DNA of 64,000 bases from Anseranas semipalmata (Eukaryota > Chordata > Aves > Anseriformes > Anseranatidae), in NCBI GenBank assembly GCA_013399115.1, contig VXAA01003326.1:419730-483729 (forward strand), written 5' to 3'. The translations under genes were made by a program, and so were the position numbers. The first letter of the stretch is position 1, and each line of letters starts with the position of its first letter. This document shows positions 1 to 10,846 of the stretch, piece after piece. The notes beneath the pieces were generated by a model. It was not told the DNA's origin, searched no databases, and saw only the letters and a program-made list of their open reading frames with translations.

Positions 1-159
1 TGATGAATTCCTATTAGTAACTGATGGAGCAACACAGTCTGAAGCTTTAATGAAATCAAGAAAATTCATTTAATATCCTGACTGAGAAAGATCTTTCTGA
101 ATTAATTTAGCCCAAACAGAAAGCACAGTAGCTGATCTGACTCTGGGTCAGGTACATTC

Positions 160-240
160 TTGTTCAGTTGGTACAGTCCCTTGCACAACAGCTCTGGTCT
201 GTGATGGAGACTTTTAGGCAGTCTTGCAATGAAATAAAGT
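160..240 (+). repeat. Ancient L3/CR1-like LINE or SINE 3' tail relic
   Basis: The segment follows the order of a widespread amniote repeat tail: a 'TTTGTACAGCGCCTAGCACAA'-like part (here GGTACAGTCCCTTGCACAA), then a 'ggtcc-tgactggggct-taggcgctac' part (here TGGTCTGTGATGGAGACTTT and TAGGCAGTCTTGCAAT), then AAATAAA. It is heavily diverged, as expected for an insertion older than the bird radiation. No SINE or LINE body is visible upstream. The match is from memory of the consensus, so the exact family is unsure. Confidence 0.5.
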
Positions 241-852
241 GGTATGGTGAAGAAGAGGAAGACAACTTCATCACATTGAATGCCTACACTTCTAACATAT
301 CCAAATACATTCATTAGTCATTAATCTAATACGGGTCTAAATTACAATTTTACCTCACTTTTTTTTGTTATAATTTTACTTATATCTACTTACAGAATGT
401 GCTTGTTTGTTTTCTTATTTGTTTGTGGCTGTTCCTTTTTTTCAGTTTAGAACCTCTTATGTTCCTACCTGCATGCTAACATTAATATAATCAAATCTCT
501 TATCATCTAATTTCCCAGTATCAGGAAGCATAAAGAAGGGAAAGCGGTAGTGTTTATGGACTCCAAAACAAACATGTAGAGTTATGCAATAGTAACATTC
601 AAAAAATCACCTTGCAGATCCTCATAACCATGTTGTAAGAAGCAACCTGAAGTTATTTCCACAAAGAAACCTTATGGAAAGCCTCAAAGAAGTTATGTTT
701 GCTTGTATTTCACTACATGATGTAACTTTCTTGATTTCAGATACTTGTAATAACACTAATTAAAAAAGAAATAAAATCACTGTGTGAGACAAAAGAAGTG
801 GTAGTTGCTTTTGATCTTTCTACCAGAGCTGAGTTGAGGTGAGATTTAATCG
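241..852. other. Unique AT-rich non-coding DNA
   Basis: I see no repeat, exon or regulatory signature here beyond short T-rich runs near 360-440. Frames are short and closed. Confidence 0.5.
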
Positions 853-861
853 TTTTTTTGT

Positions 862-937
<76 letters not shown>

Positions 938-947
938 TTTCTTTCTT

Positions 948-990
<43 letters not shown>

Positions 991-998
991 TCTTTTTT
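853..998 (+). repeat. Compound (TTTC)n/(CT)n microsatellite
   Basis: A pure polypyrimidine tract: a T run, TTTC tetramers from about 861 to 947, CT dimers from about 948 to 972, then more TTTC and a T run. Open frames on the minus strand across it encode only Lys/Glu/Arg repeats and are an artefact of the microsatellite. Such tracts are highly polymorphic and can form triplex (H-DNA). Confidence 0.97.
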
Positions 999-1296
999 GA
1001 CAATGAGGAGGTTGATCTCAAAAGTGGCTAGCAAAAAATTAAAAAAAAAATCTGAAAACTGATTAAACTATCAGTAATCTTTGTGTTTCCTCATGCCCTT
1101 TGGTTTGCTAGATTGGGTTGCAAACAAAAAAAAAAAAAGAGAGAGAGAATTCTAATAAATCTTAAAAATAATTCTAATTAAAACTATCTTTTCCCTTGAA
1201 ACTGGGGGGGAGGTTTCATTTTTAGATGTGATTTGAGTTTTATGCAAGATCTTTGGATCAATTTTTGTATGCTCTGTCTATAGCTAAACCTTCTCA

Positions 1297-1465
1297 AGCT
1301 GTGATCCCATCAGATCTCCTGGGGCACTTCCAGCTGTGATCCTGTCAGATCTCATAAGCTAAATAGGTTGGGCCAACTCAAGCTGCGATGCTGTCAGATT
1401 TCATCAGCTAAGCAGGTTTGGGATGAGTCAGTGCTTGAATAGGAGACTTGCAATGAACAGGCTGG
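1297..1465 (+). repeat. Tandem cluster resembling 5S rRNA (possible 5S-derived SINE)
   Basis: Three successive units begin AGCTGTGATCCC at 1297, AGCTGTGATCCTGTCAG at 1332 and AGCTGCGATGCTGTCAG at 1381. The third runs on through CAGATTTCATCAGCTAAGCA and GTGCTTGAATAGGAGACTTG. This follows the central part of vertebrate 5S rRNA: the GATCTCGTCTGATCTC stretch, box A (AAGCTAAGCAGGGTC), then the box C area (GGATGGGAGACC). The first two copies stop before box C. It is not an intact 5S gene: ends are missing, substitutions are many, and no terminal T-run terminator follows at the right distance. It could be a 5S-derived SINE or rearranged 5S pseudogenes. Confidence 0.55.
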
Positions 1466-4400
1466 TTTCGAAGGACGTAGTAGTTGTGATATATGTGTGT
1501 GACCTCAAGTGAAGTTCCCTTTTCCTTTGCTCTCTGAAGGCATTATCTCAGTCTCTGCATTGCCAATATGTCATACTGCTGAAAGACAGGTCTATTGGGA
1601 AGGAAAGGATGAAACTGAGGCAATTCCCCAGATTCCAGTATAAAAAAGAGAGTGAAAATCTTTGCTTTTTCTGCCCCTGTGCTAACAGTTTCTCAGAAAG
1701 AAACCAGGGAAGAAGCATGTCAGAAAGCATTGGGTTAGTTGTTCACATCCTGTTGGTCCAAACCTTGTTTTCACTTTGGAAGCTGCAGAATCTCCTGTGG
1801 CTCTGCTGACATGCCTCAGTGCAGCTCCAGAAAGAAGGAACAACTGCTTTTATCTGTGGTTGTCAGGTATTTTCCTTTGCAGCTCTGTTAGGAGGAGACT
1901 TCTTAAGGATCAACCTTCCTTTCTCCTCAACAAAGGAATCTGTATATCATACTGGTGATGTTAGTTCATGGCCTTCAAAAGCTTCCTAAGTTTTGTGTTT
2001 GTATTGAACCACTGTGGTGAAGGTAAAACAGAAAAAAAATAGGTGAAGTTTCATACATGCAGAGCCTTTCCTCATTTATTTTCTCATTCATTTCATCGTC
2101 CCTCATTTCACTCTGAAACTAAAGCAAAAAGACAAGGAAGCTGGTGAAAATCGTCACTGCCAGAAAAAGAAACAATGTTTTGACGTTGTATCCATTTTGC
2201 AGGGCTTATACTGGCATTTTTTGTACGTCAATATTCATGTCCTTTTTAATAGATATTTATAACAAAATAATTTCCTTTCAAGTCATTTTTTTTATCACCA
2301 GGAGTCACATTTTCTTATTATATGGTGAACTTCATTAAATAGATAAGGAAAAAGCAAGCCCTTAAAAAATGAACTTGATAAAAAGAAGTGTACAATTTCA
2401 AAGAAAACATTAATTAAAATAAAATAGAAAGATTACAACAATAACTATGTCAATTTTTTGCTACACATTTATTTTGTGGAAGAAAAGAAGTACCTCTAAT
2501 GGGGGAACCACTGTTGTCAAGCATATTCTTAGCAGTTTTAGGAACAAAATCCCATGCTGAAAAAACCCTTCTACATGAAGACAAGCAGTGTCATCTAAAA
2601 GATGGACTGGCCCCAGTCTACAGAATGAGTTTTGACAGATTCTGCTTCCTTAGTGTAGTAGACAACAATGATCTCTGAAGAAATATTAGGTGTGCCTTTA
2701 TTCCACTCCCTTCTTCTACCTTCGGTTAGAATGAATTGTGGGCCAGGGTATTGTCTTTTCAGCACTTTTCAGGCAGTCTTACTCCGATTTAAACTTCATA
2801 ACTATTGCATGTAAACACCTGAATAGCAGTTGATAATATACCCTGATGCAATTTGAAAGATGATACATAACAGCTACCCTTCAGGAGGACCAGGGTGAGG
2901 CTCACCTCACCATACTGACAAGGTCCAGCAATGCAGAAATCTGCAGTCACACAGGGCTCACCTCATAGTCAGAGAAGTGGAAGAAGAAATCAGGGAACCA
3001 CTTTTCTGGGCTGCTTTAGATTGAGGCACACTCAAAGTACCACTTTATGTCTGTTGGCTTTAAAGGGAGGTTAGCAGATTGGCAGAGATATACATACAGA
3101 CATCTGTATTTGTCAGATAAATATACCTCAAGTCTTCCTCCGAGGATGTGCACCACCGCACTGTACTACCTTCTCCTCCTCATTAGACTAAAACCTCAAT
3201 TGTATCTCCTCAATTTAAGCAGTTGGCTTGACCCCTTTCTGCTGCTTAGGCAATGGAGGGGTCCCTGATTCTTAATAAAAAATGCGAGATGTAGTTTCAT
3301 AAGTTTACATCCTGACCACTTGTGTCTCCTCCTGAGAGACCTGTGTTGAAAAAATGACCAGGTAAACAACTCAACAGATATCTGAATAACCATCCAGGTT
3401 AGGCTAAGAAGATATTGCTTGTGTCTCAGCTGTGTCTCAGACTGTCTGCAGACTATGGCAGCTCCTACCACCCTTGGTAGACTTGCTTCATCTTCTCAAC
3501 ATCATCTTGGCAGTCACACAGGATTGAAACCCCTGGGCCTCTTACCAGTGTTTGGGTTTTTACTTTTACATGACTGCTACGTTGGTGTGCCAACATCCAG
3601 CAACATGCAAGCTCAGCACTGTAGTCAGTGTTCCACCAGGGGAAGCCAAATTCTCTGCCAAGGGGCTTGGGGCTGATAAAAAATGTTTGAATGCTGCCTG
3701 TATGCAGACAGGTTTCCGTGTTTGTCTTAGCTCTGTTTAGAGACACAAGGATATTTCCTGCCCCGCNAAGATGAAGGTTCTGATGCTTGTGTCAAGATTA
3801 GCATGGTGGGTGGGAGGGAGCGGGAGATGTTTTCCTGAGGAGCAAAGCCCTCAGCACAAGAGAGTGTGTCAATAGAGATGAGGGGAATCTAAAGCATAAA
3901 GGTTAGCTTTTTAAACATCTGAAGTTAGAAAGACTGCTCTTTGTGAAACTGGTCACAAAGGGAGCCAAGTGTCTGCACCAGAAAGACCGACTGACCTTTT
4001 CAAAGTGTTAGGTATTGTTTATTTTCATTGAATTATGTGTGTATGTGTATGTATGTGTGTTCTGTGGTGAGCAATTGACAGATGCTACACAGTTTTTCGT
4101 AAACTTGCTGAGTCTCTGCTAATCAGAGCTGGGATGGAGTTGTATTTTGTAATTCACAGTTAAGTTCTTAATTTTGAAATATTTCCTGAGCCAAAATGGA
4201 TACAAGTAGGCAATGCTTCCCCCCTTAAATCTGTTACAAACCAAAAATCTGGAGAAAGTGTTCTTGATTTAATTGAACTTCTCATCCCAATTTTAATTTA
4301 CTTTTTATATCATGTTTATGTTGTGCTCTGTGATATTATGTAATATATGATGTGGAAATAAAAGCCACATCTATACTAGTAAATTATACCTGCTCAGAAC

Positions 4401-7041
4401 TGGTTTTGGATACAGAAGCCAGCTGGCTTAGATCGGTCCACCTCCTTATTGGGAAATTCTTTTAACTTCCAAAACTGGGTGGCCACATCCAAACTGCCTA
4501 TTGAGAGTTATCCTTGGCCCATGTCATCTCCTGAACTGTTCCCAGAAATTGTCTGGGACATGATGGTTACCCAGAGCCAAAACTGTGCTAGGGAAAACTC
4601 TAACAATTTAAATTCATATGCAGTTGTATTCCAGAGCCCAGGAATATTCTCTGGAACTGTTTAGCTTAGAAGTATGGTCATAGTCATTAAATCCTTTGGA
4701 ATGGACTGCACTTAATTTGGTCAAATACCAAAAGAAGCAGCAGATCTTATTGTTTTTCACTCTGAGGTATATCTCCCTGGCTTTATCCTCAGTTTAGCCT
4801 AAAGACTGTATTCACTTTGTTGGCTGACAGCTCTGGGTGATGGGAAATAATCTCACACTTGTCTCCTGCATGCTTCTCTGTAAACAAAGCTTTCAGTTTC
4901 AAAACAAAACAGAACAAAACATACATATATATAGTCAAGAAATACAAGTCAAAGGCAGTATGCATTTGTGAACTCCCAAAATGGCTCCTTTATATCTGAG
5001 ATGTGAATCAGGACTCTCTCAGCATGATTTTATGCACAGGTAAAGTTACTTTACTTTTGCCTTGAGACAAAAGGTTAGGTTCCTTAGATTGTTCTTTACA
5101 TTACAGATTATTTTTAGTTTGGATCTTGCTGTAGGAGCAAAGAAAATGGACTATTATTATTGTCCAACCCAGATGTGGATGGATAAATAAATAATGAGGA
5201 GAAAGAAATTACAATTTATGGATTCTGTTCTGTTGAATATATATACATATATTTATATATATTTAAGGGGTGAACTTTTTTTTTTTTTTTAGAGTAGTCC
5301 CAGATATCTTTGGTTAAACTTTTCAAATATTCCTTTGCTGTTCTAGAGGCCTCCTTCCTCCAGCTACTGAAAACTACTGTTTCAGCTAAAGATATTTCAA
5401 AGAAACGTTAAAAAATTGCACTTTTCACATTGTCTCATCTTATTATAAATAATACAGGACTGCTGGTGAGATCAAAGCTCTACAAACCAACAAAATGCTT
5501 ACTGCAATCTTAGTAAAACCAAAGAAATTTTCTTTGGTTCATATCAATCAGTGACTTGAGTGGCAGGAGGATTTCACTCATGATTCTTATACAAGAACTT
5601 CCAGTCTAAAAACCAGACTCAGCAACGTGCTTCTGAGGTACAAACTCATGTATCAGTACTTATGACTTAGTATGAACTTGTTCAAAAGTCTCAGCACTTA
5701 TTTAAGAATTTAAGTAATAGTGAGATCATGGAAAGCATTCATCATGCTGTATACTTTTAAAAAAGGGATTTATTTATTTATTTATTTTTTATTCTGCACA
5801 TATAAGCTTTGAAATCTGGCCATAAATTTACTGGAAAACAGTTAGCATCACATTGAGAATTATATTTGTATCTGCTCTTTCAAAACAAGTGAATAATTTC
5901 TATTGATTGCTCTGGAAAACAAAATACATAAATGTCAGACATTCCCACATGTTTTGGGTATCTGGACAGCTGCCTTTTATGGTGAAACACAAGTTTTTAG
6001 TGTTGTTTTTGGTGGAATGCCAAACTTGGTGGAAAGTCTGTATCCTCCCCCCCCCCAAAGATAGAGAAAAGCCACAGTGAGTCCATTCTAACTCATAATT
6101 GAAATTTTCGTCTCTCTAATTAGAAGCACCCGTTAAAATAAAATGCCACATAAAATGCAATTCCTACTACAATATAAAATGTGCTTTCACTCAGGCTCTC
6201 TGTAGCAGTATCTCTAACTGCAGTGTAACTAAAAACTAATAACCTCATTTTTAATTAGCTGGGTTTGTGGCATTTTGCACCCATCTCACAGTTGTTCTTT
6301 CTACAGCGTATATCATTATTAAGTCCGGATGTCTTCAAGCAGGTCTTAAAAATACTTTGCTTTCTTCTTCTTTTTCTTTCTCATGAAAATAGTTATCAAA
6401 AACCTCCTATTCATTAAAAAAAAAAAAAAAGAAAATGAAAAAAAAAAGAAAGAAAAGAAAACAGCCCTCTAAAAGTGATCTTAAACACAGTATGAGTGAT
6501 TCTGATTTTATTTAGCTATTCTTTTTGTACCACCATTATCTGAATCTTTTCTTTTTCTTTTTCTTTTTTTTTTAAGCCCATTCAATAGGAATATATTTTT
6601 AAAAATATTATGGTGTTTCAGTCTGACTGCCCTAAAAATCATTAAGATGTGAGTTTTAAAAAGCAGACCACAAATATTTCCCATTGGTTCACTTGATGTC
6701 AAAACAGGTTTGAGCAATTACAAAGGGAATACAACCTATTGTGCTAACTCGGTGATCAGTTTTCTTAGAGCTGTAACATATACTAAGGGCTGATATAAAA
6801 GGACATCCTAGGACTAAGTGTTCCCTGCATCGCAGTGGCGTAACCAGGAAATTCTCTCAGAGTACAACCCTTCATCACAGATGTTAGAGAGGAAGAGACA
6901 TACTACATGTATTTAAAGAAACTTTTAAACCATTGGAAATGTAACCTGAAGCCTACCAGAAAAAAAAAAAGAACGGGTCACATCACTAACTGATACTGTG
7001 TCTTAGCAGCAACTGATGCAACCTGCAGCCATGCAACCTCC
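1466..7041. other. Long non-coding interval with minor simple repeats
   Basis: No exon is recognisable. Minor features are an interrupted GT/GTAT tract (4035-4060), an AT-rich alternating tract (about 5236-5265), a T run (about 5277-5291), TTTA units (about 5769-5790), a C run (6047-6056), and A-rich or T/C-rich patches (6414-6460 and 6546-6576). One ambiguous base lies at 3767. The stretch at 4379-4680 reads like diverged interspersed repeat but I cannot name it. Confidence 0.5.
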
Positions 7042-7130
7042 AGCTGTGATCCCATCAGCTCTGAGGAGCTCCATGGAGCCAAGCAGGGCCACTGGGGACA
7101 GCCTGAGCAGGAGAGGAGAGGGNATATGTG
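7042..7130 (+). repeat. Possible second 5S-like repeat copy
   Basis: Positions 7042-7058 repeat the 17-base string AGCTGTGATCCCATCAG exactly as at 1297-1313. It is followed by a box A-like GAGCCAAGCAGGGCC and a weak box C-like GAGCAGGAGAGG. The rest is too diverged for certainty. A single ambiguous base lies at 7123. The pentamer satellite starts about 35 bases downstream. Confidence 0.35.
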
Positions 7131-7165
7131 AAAATACAGTGTCAGCTGGATTTCTAAGCAAAAAA

Positions 7166-7210
7166 AGGAGAGGAGAGGAGAGGAGAGGAGAGGAGAGGAG
7201 AGGAGAGGAG
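7166..7210 (+). repeat. (AGGAG)n pentamer microsatellite, 9 units
   Basis: Nine uninterrupted AGGAG units. It is purine-only on this strand. The open frames crossing it on both strands are repeat-driven. Confidence 0.97.
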
Positions 7211-9470
7211 GATGGATTTGGAGAGTCTGCTGTAGGGGCATCGTGGGAGTTAGAGGCCACGTGGAATTGTACTTTTCTTTGTGGACTGCTTTTCCTCACT
7301 GAGACCGAATTTTTCACTTGGAGTGGCTTAAATGTTAAGCTGTTTTGGTAAGGAGAGGATATTTTCGTATGGCACAATGGCATGATGCAAGACACAGTGC
7401 TGTGAGGTACCCACTCAAAAGAGCCATAGATACTGCCTTGTGCCACAGGGATGACATATATTTTTGTTTTCAATCCCTCAATTTCAGACCATTTAAAATA
7501 TTTTCAGCAGAAAATACTCCTTCTTTTCAACCAAAAATGAACATCTTCAACAATTCCTCATTTTTAGATCCACGTCTTTGTCAGAAGAGGAGAATTAGGA
7601 GGATCGTTCACACTGCTGCTTTGTTATTGAAGGACGTTGCTCTTGATTAATAAAATTTGTTGGTGTCTGTTGAGTACAGTTGTCTACCTATCCTGCCTTC
7701 TCTGAAGCTACATGATGATCCAGAACGCACATGGCCAATGATTGTCCTAGTTTTCTTTGAAGCATCTCTACATTGCATTGTGGAAGGTAGATGCCCAGTA
7801 CTGAAGCTGGTTCTGTCTTAGCACATGGATTTTTTTCCTTTCAAGAGTTTATATATTAAACAGGTGAAAGAAAGCAGAAACACAAGAAGGCAGGGACAGT
7901 TATCCATGTGAGTGCTTGTAAGCATTGAGCTTTAATTCACAAGTAAGGATGTTGGTTCCTAGAAGATACTTTAACAGCTCCATGCAGAGGGTGACAAATT
8001 TGAGGTTTGTCTCCTGAATTGCTGTCTGAGAGATTATATTATGTGCCTTATAGGGAGTTTAATTGAATGTCTATCATTTGGCAGCATTTGTACCCTCTGC
8101 ATAACTTGCCAGAGCAAATTTGGTAAAAGAGTAATAGGCTCTTAAATTCAAACCATAAATGCAGCACAGGGGACACACCATTTTCCTCCTGTATGTTTTT
8201 CCTTGGAAATCCCCATGCTTCCAGACATTTCTGTGATCTATACAACAACACCTAGATCCATTTGGCCAACAGTCTTTTACAGAAATGCAAGATCACCGTC
8301 ACAGAAATAATTGGATATTGAAGAACAATGGAAATCTATCTGGGGAATTATTTTGCCTCATATGAAGCTCAAGTAAATGCACTGCTTTGTATTCCGTTTC
8401 TTTTTCATTTCTTAACTCTCACTGCCTGTCTACTTTTTCTATATTTCTCTTTTTCTGTGTTTTTTGTTTGTTTGTTTGTCTGTTTTTTATTAGATGGATT
8501 TTAAATCATGTTTTTAAAATGTCCTTGAGTAGATTTCTGTAATTAGCAATTATAAATAGGGGTATAGTCTTGGGTTATGAAGTTTACTTTTATTGACTGC
8601 AACAGAAGGTTTAAGTTCAACTTCCTCTTATCTGATTATATTTAACAGAACTGTGGGAATTCACCGTGCTATAAAAATGGACCTTGCTGCTTGCTGGCAT
8701 ACATACCCCAGAACATTTAAATAAAAATAGCAATGAAAACCCAACCAAATATTATTTATGTCAGATAGATGCCAATGAAAACTAAGGCTTTCAGGGGTAG
8801 ACAGGATCGATTTTTAAATTTTTTTTCTCTCTCTTTTTTTTTTTTTATATGACAGAATGACACACTCTTCACTCAGCCACTCAAGCTGAAGAATGACTGA
8901 AGAACCCTGTGAAGGTCAAACACATTTTCACCCAACTGATGCTCTTTTAAAACTGACTTAACCCTCCTTGTGCATTTCTGCACAGCTTGGAAGTTAGCGT
9001 TGCAGCTCCAAATTAGGGGAAAGTGTGGCGAGATCTTCCTTTCATAAAGCTTTTTTGTATTAAGCAGAACAAATTCCCTATAAGCAGAACTGTAATTTGC
9101 ACAATGGAAAGCATTCTGCCTATAATGATCTTCCCGGCAGAAAGCACTGCCATTTCATAAATGGCCCCACAGTACTCCCCAAAGCTAAGCAGAAGTGTAC
9201 AGATATAAACTGAGAGGGAAACTATTACAGGCCCTGATCCTGCCATGGACATCTAGGGTACAATGATGTCCACAACATCATCAAATCAGAGAGACAACAC
9301 TTTGCTCACAGTATGCAATGGTAGACACGGCAATGTGAGATGGAGAGAAAAGGAGACTTGGACTCATTGTGGGTCAGCACAGAAGTGTGTCACTTATGTG
9401 AATACCTAAACACGTTTCAGTAAACAAACTTAGAAAACAGAATCTTATCTTTACAGGAAAAAACAAAAAA
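7211..9470. other. Unique non-coding DNA
   Basis: No recognisable gene or named repeat. Small features are TTTG repeats near 8464-8480 and a C/T-rich patch near 8818-8846. Open frames are short and lack domain signatures. Confidence 0.5.
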
Positions 9471-9521
9471 CCACCACCACCACCAACAACAACAACAAAA
9501 CAAACAAACAAACAAACAAAA
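9471..9521 (+). repeat. Compound (CCA)n(AAC)n(AAAC)n microsatellite
   Basis: CCA units run into AAC units and then AAAC units in one tract, suggesting stepwise slippage and mutation of an A-rich seed. Confidence 0.92.
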
Positions 9522-10423
9522 AACCAGAACACCAAGAAACAGTACATTCAGACTTGAAAAGTCCCCAAATCCCCTGAGACACTTCCTCACTTTATCTTTT
9601 TCCTCTGTAACACTTGACTTTCCTATGCTTTCAAGAAAAAGCATGTATTCAACTTCTGCTGCTCACAGACCAGAGGTGTTAGCCATAATCAGCTGACGGG
9701 TCTTTGCACCGCTGACCTACTATTTCCTGATCAGGGGAACTGAGATGCCAATGGGACCAACAGCCTTAACAGGCCTCGTGTTAAAAGAAAACTCACTGGA
9801 AGATGTATGTTGCTCTTTTAGGACCTGCTGCATAACTTATCACTTTACACAGCTTTCAGGTGACTCCATGTGCACGTCTCCCCATAATATCAATCAGCAC
9901 CTCAGAGGCTAAGCTGTGTTATCTAGCTATATTCTCAAACATCTGGTGACTGTGAGCATGAGAGGGCTATTGGACTAAGAGAACTAGTGACAGAACATTG
10001 GCCTGTAAATCCCATTTCTGATACTCTGGACTTGCTGTGTAAGTTTTTCTTGTCTATTGAGACAGTATTTATTTTTGGGCATACACTGTCTCTCATAGAA
10101 AAATAAATTCCTGCAAGTTAGGACTGTGAAAAAGAATAAGGGGGACTTATATTGAGCTTCCTGGTTGTGTATTATATTTTGGGGGGATTCCCTTTTCAAT
10201 AGTGAAACATTTCTGTGGAGAAGCTGTAGAAGGAGAAGGAGAGGGGGAATCCAATGAAAATATACAGAGACAAACAAACAAAAAAGGTCAAAATAAAATA
10301 CACTGGGCTTTAAGAAAAAGAGGAGAGGAAAGTAGGAGGAAGGTCAGTGCTAAAAAAGTATGCTTTACAAGATGCCCATTCTGATTAGGTTTCTGCTGTG
10401 CTTTGTACTGCATTTAGTACTAC
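9522..10423. other. Unique non-coding DNA
   Basis: Nothing identifiable apart from a purine-rich patch at about 10218-10250 and another at 10312-10345. Confidence 0.5.
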
Positions 10424-10447
10424 CAAAAACAAAAACAAAAACAAAAA
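10424..10447 (+). repeat. (CAAAAA)n microsatellite
   Basis: Four CAAAAA units in a row. Confidence 0.9.
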
Positions 10448-10548
10448 GGCTTATTTTAAACTAGAAAATACACGAGGAAGAGCAAATAAATTAATATTCT
10501 TTCCTTTTTTTTTTTAATGGTTATTGCTAGTGTGTTGGGATATACAGC

Positions 10549-10549
10549 A

Positions 10550-10580
<31 letters not shown>
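10549..10580 (+). repeat. (AAT)n microsatellite
   Basis: About ten AAT triplets ending in an A run. Reading frames across it give poly-Asn or poly-Leu and are not coding evidence. Confidence 0.95.
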
Positions 10581-10581
<1 letters not shown>

Positions 10582-10770
10582 TATGAGCTGCGAGTTTTGC
10601 AAAAGCTTAGATTTTCTCTGCATACCATGTCCTCTACTAGGAGCCTCCACCACACGAAATGTAGGGATCTGCAAAGTGGATGGAAGGCTTCCTCAGCATG
10701 TTTTGCGTGTCCTAACGTTGGGGAGGTTCTAGTTCATATCTCCTGGTCTAGCAGACTAGAAAATAAGCTT

Positions 10771-10846
10771 CTTGTGTGACTCTGCACAAGTCATTTGTTT
10801 GCATTTTGACTCAGTTTCCCAGCTTTAAAATGCCTGGGATTATCTC
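10771..10846 (+). repeat. MIR-like SINE relic, sense orientation
   Basis: The order matches the MIR/CORE-SINE core: TGTGTGACTCTGCACAAGTC (consensus tgtgaccttgggcaagtca), a pyrimidine link, then GACTCAGTTTCCCAGCTTTA and AAATGCCTGGGATTAT (consensus cctcagtttcc-catctgtaaaatggggataat). Neither the tRNA-like head nor a tail is clear. The age fits an amniote-wide relic. Confidence 0.7.

Noticed and set aside
737..1034. Minus-strand Lys/Glu/Arg-rich open frames
   Set aside because: They are translations of the TTTC/CT microsatellite.
7003..7473. 156-codon minus-strand frame
   Set aside because: It crosses the pentamer satellite and an ambiguous base; the Ser/Pro/Leu repeats come from the satellite and no domain is visible.
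9181..9200. GCTAAGCAG word resembling 5S box A
   Set aside because: No other 5S blocks nearby; a 9-base match alone is not informative.
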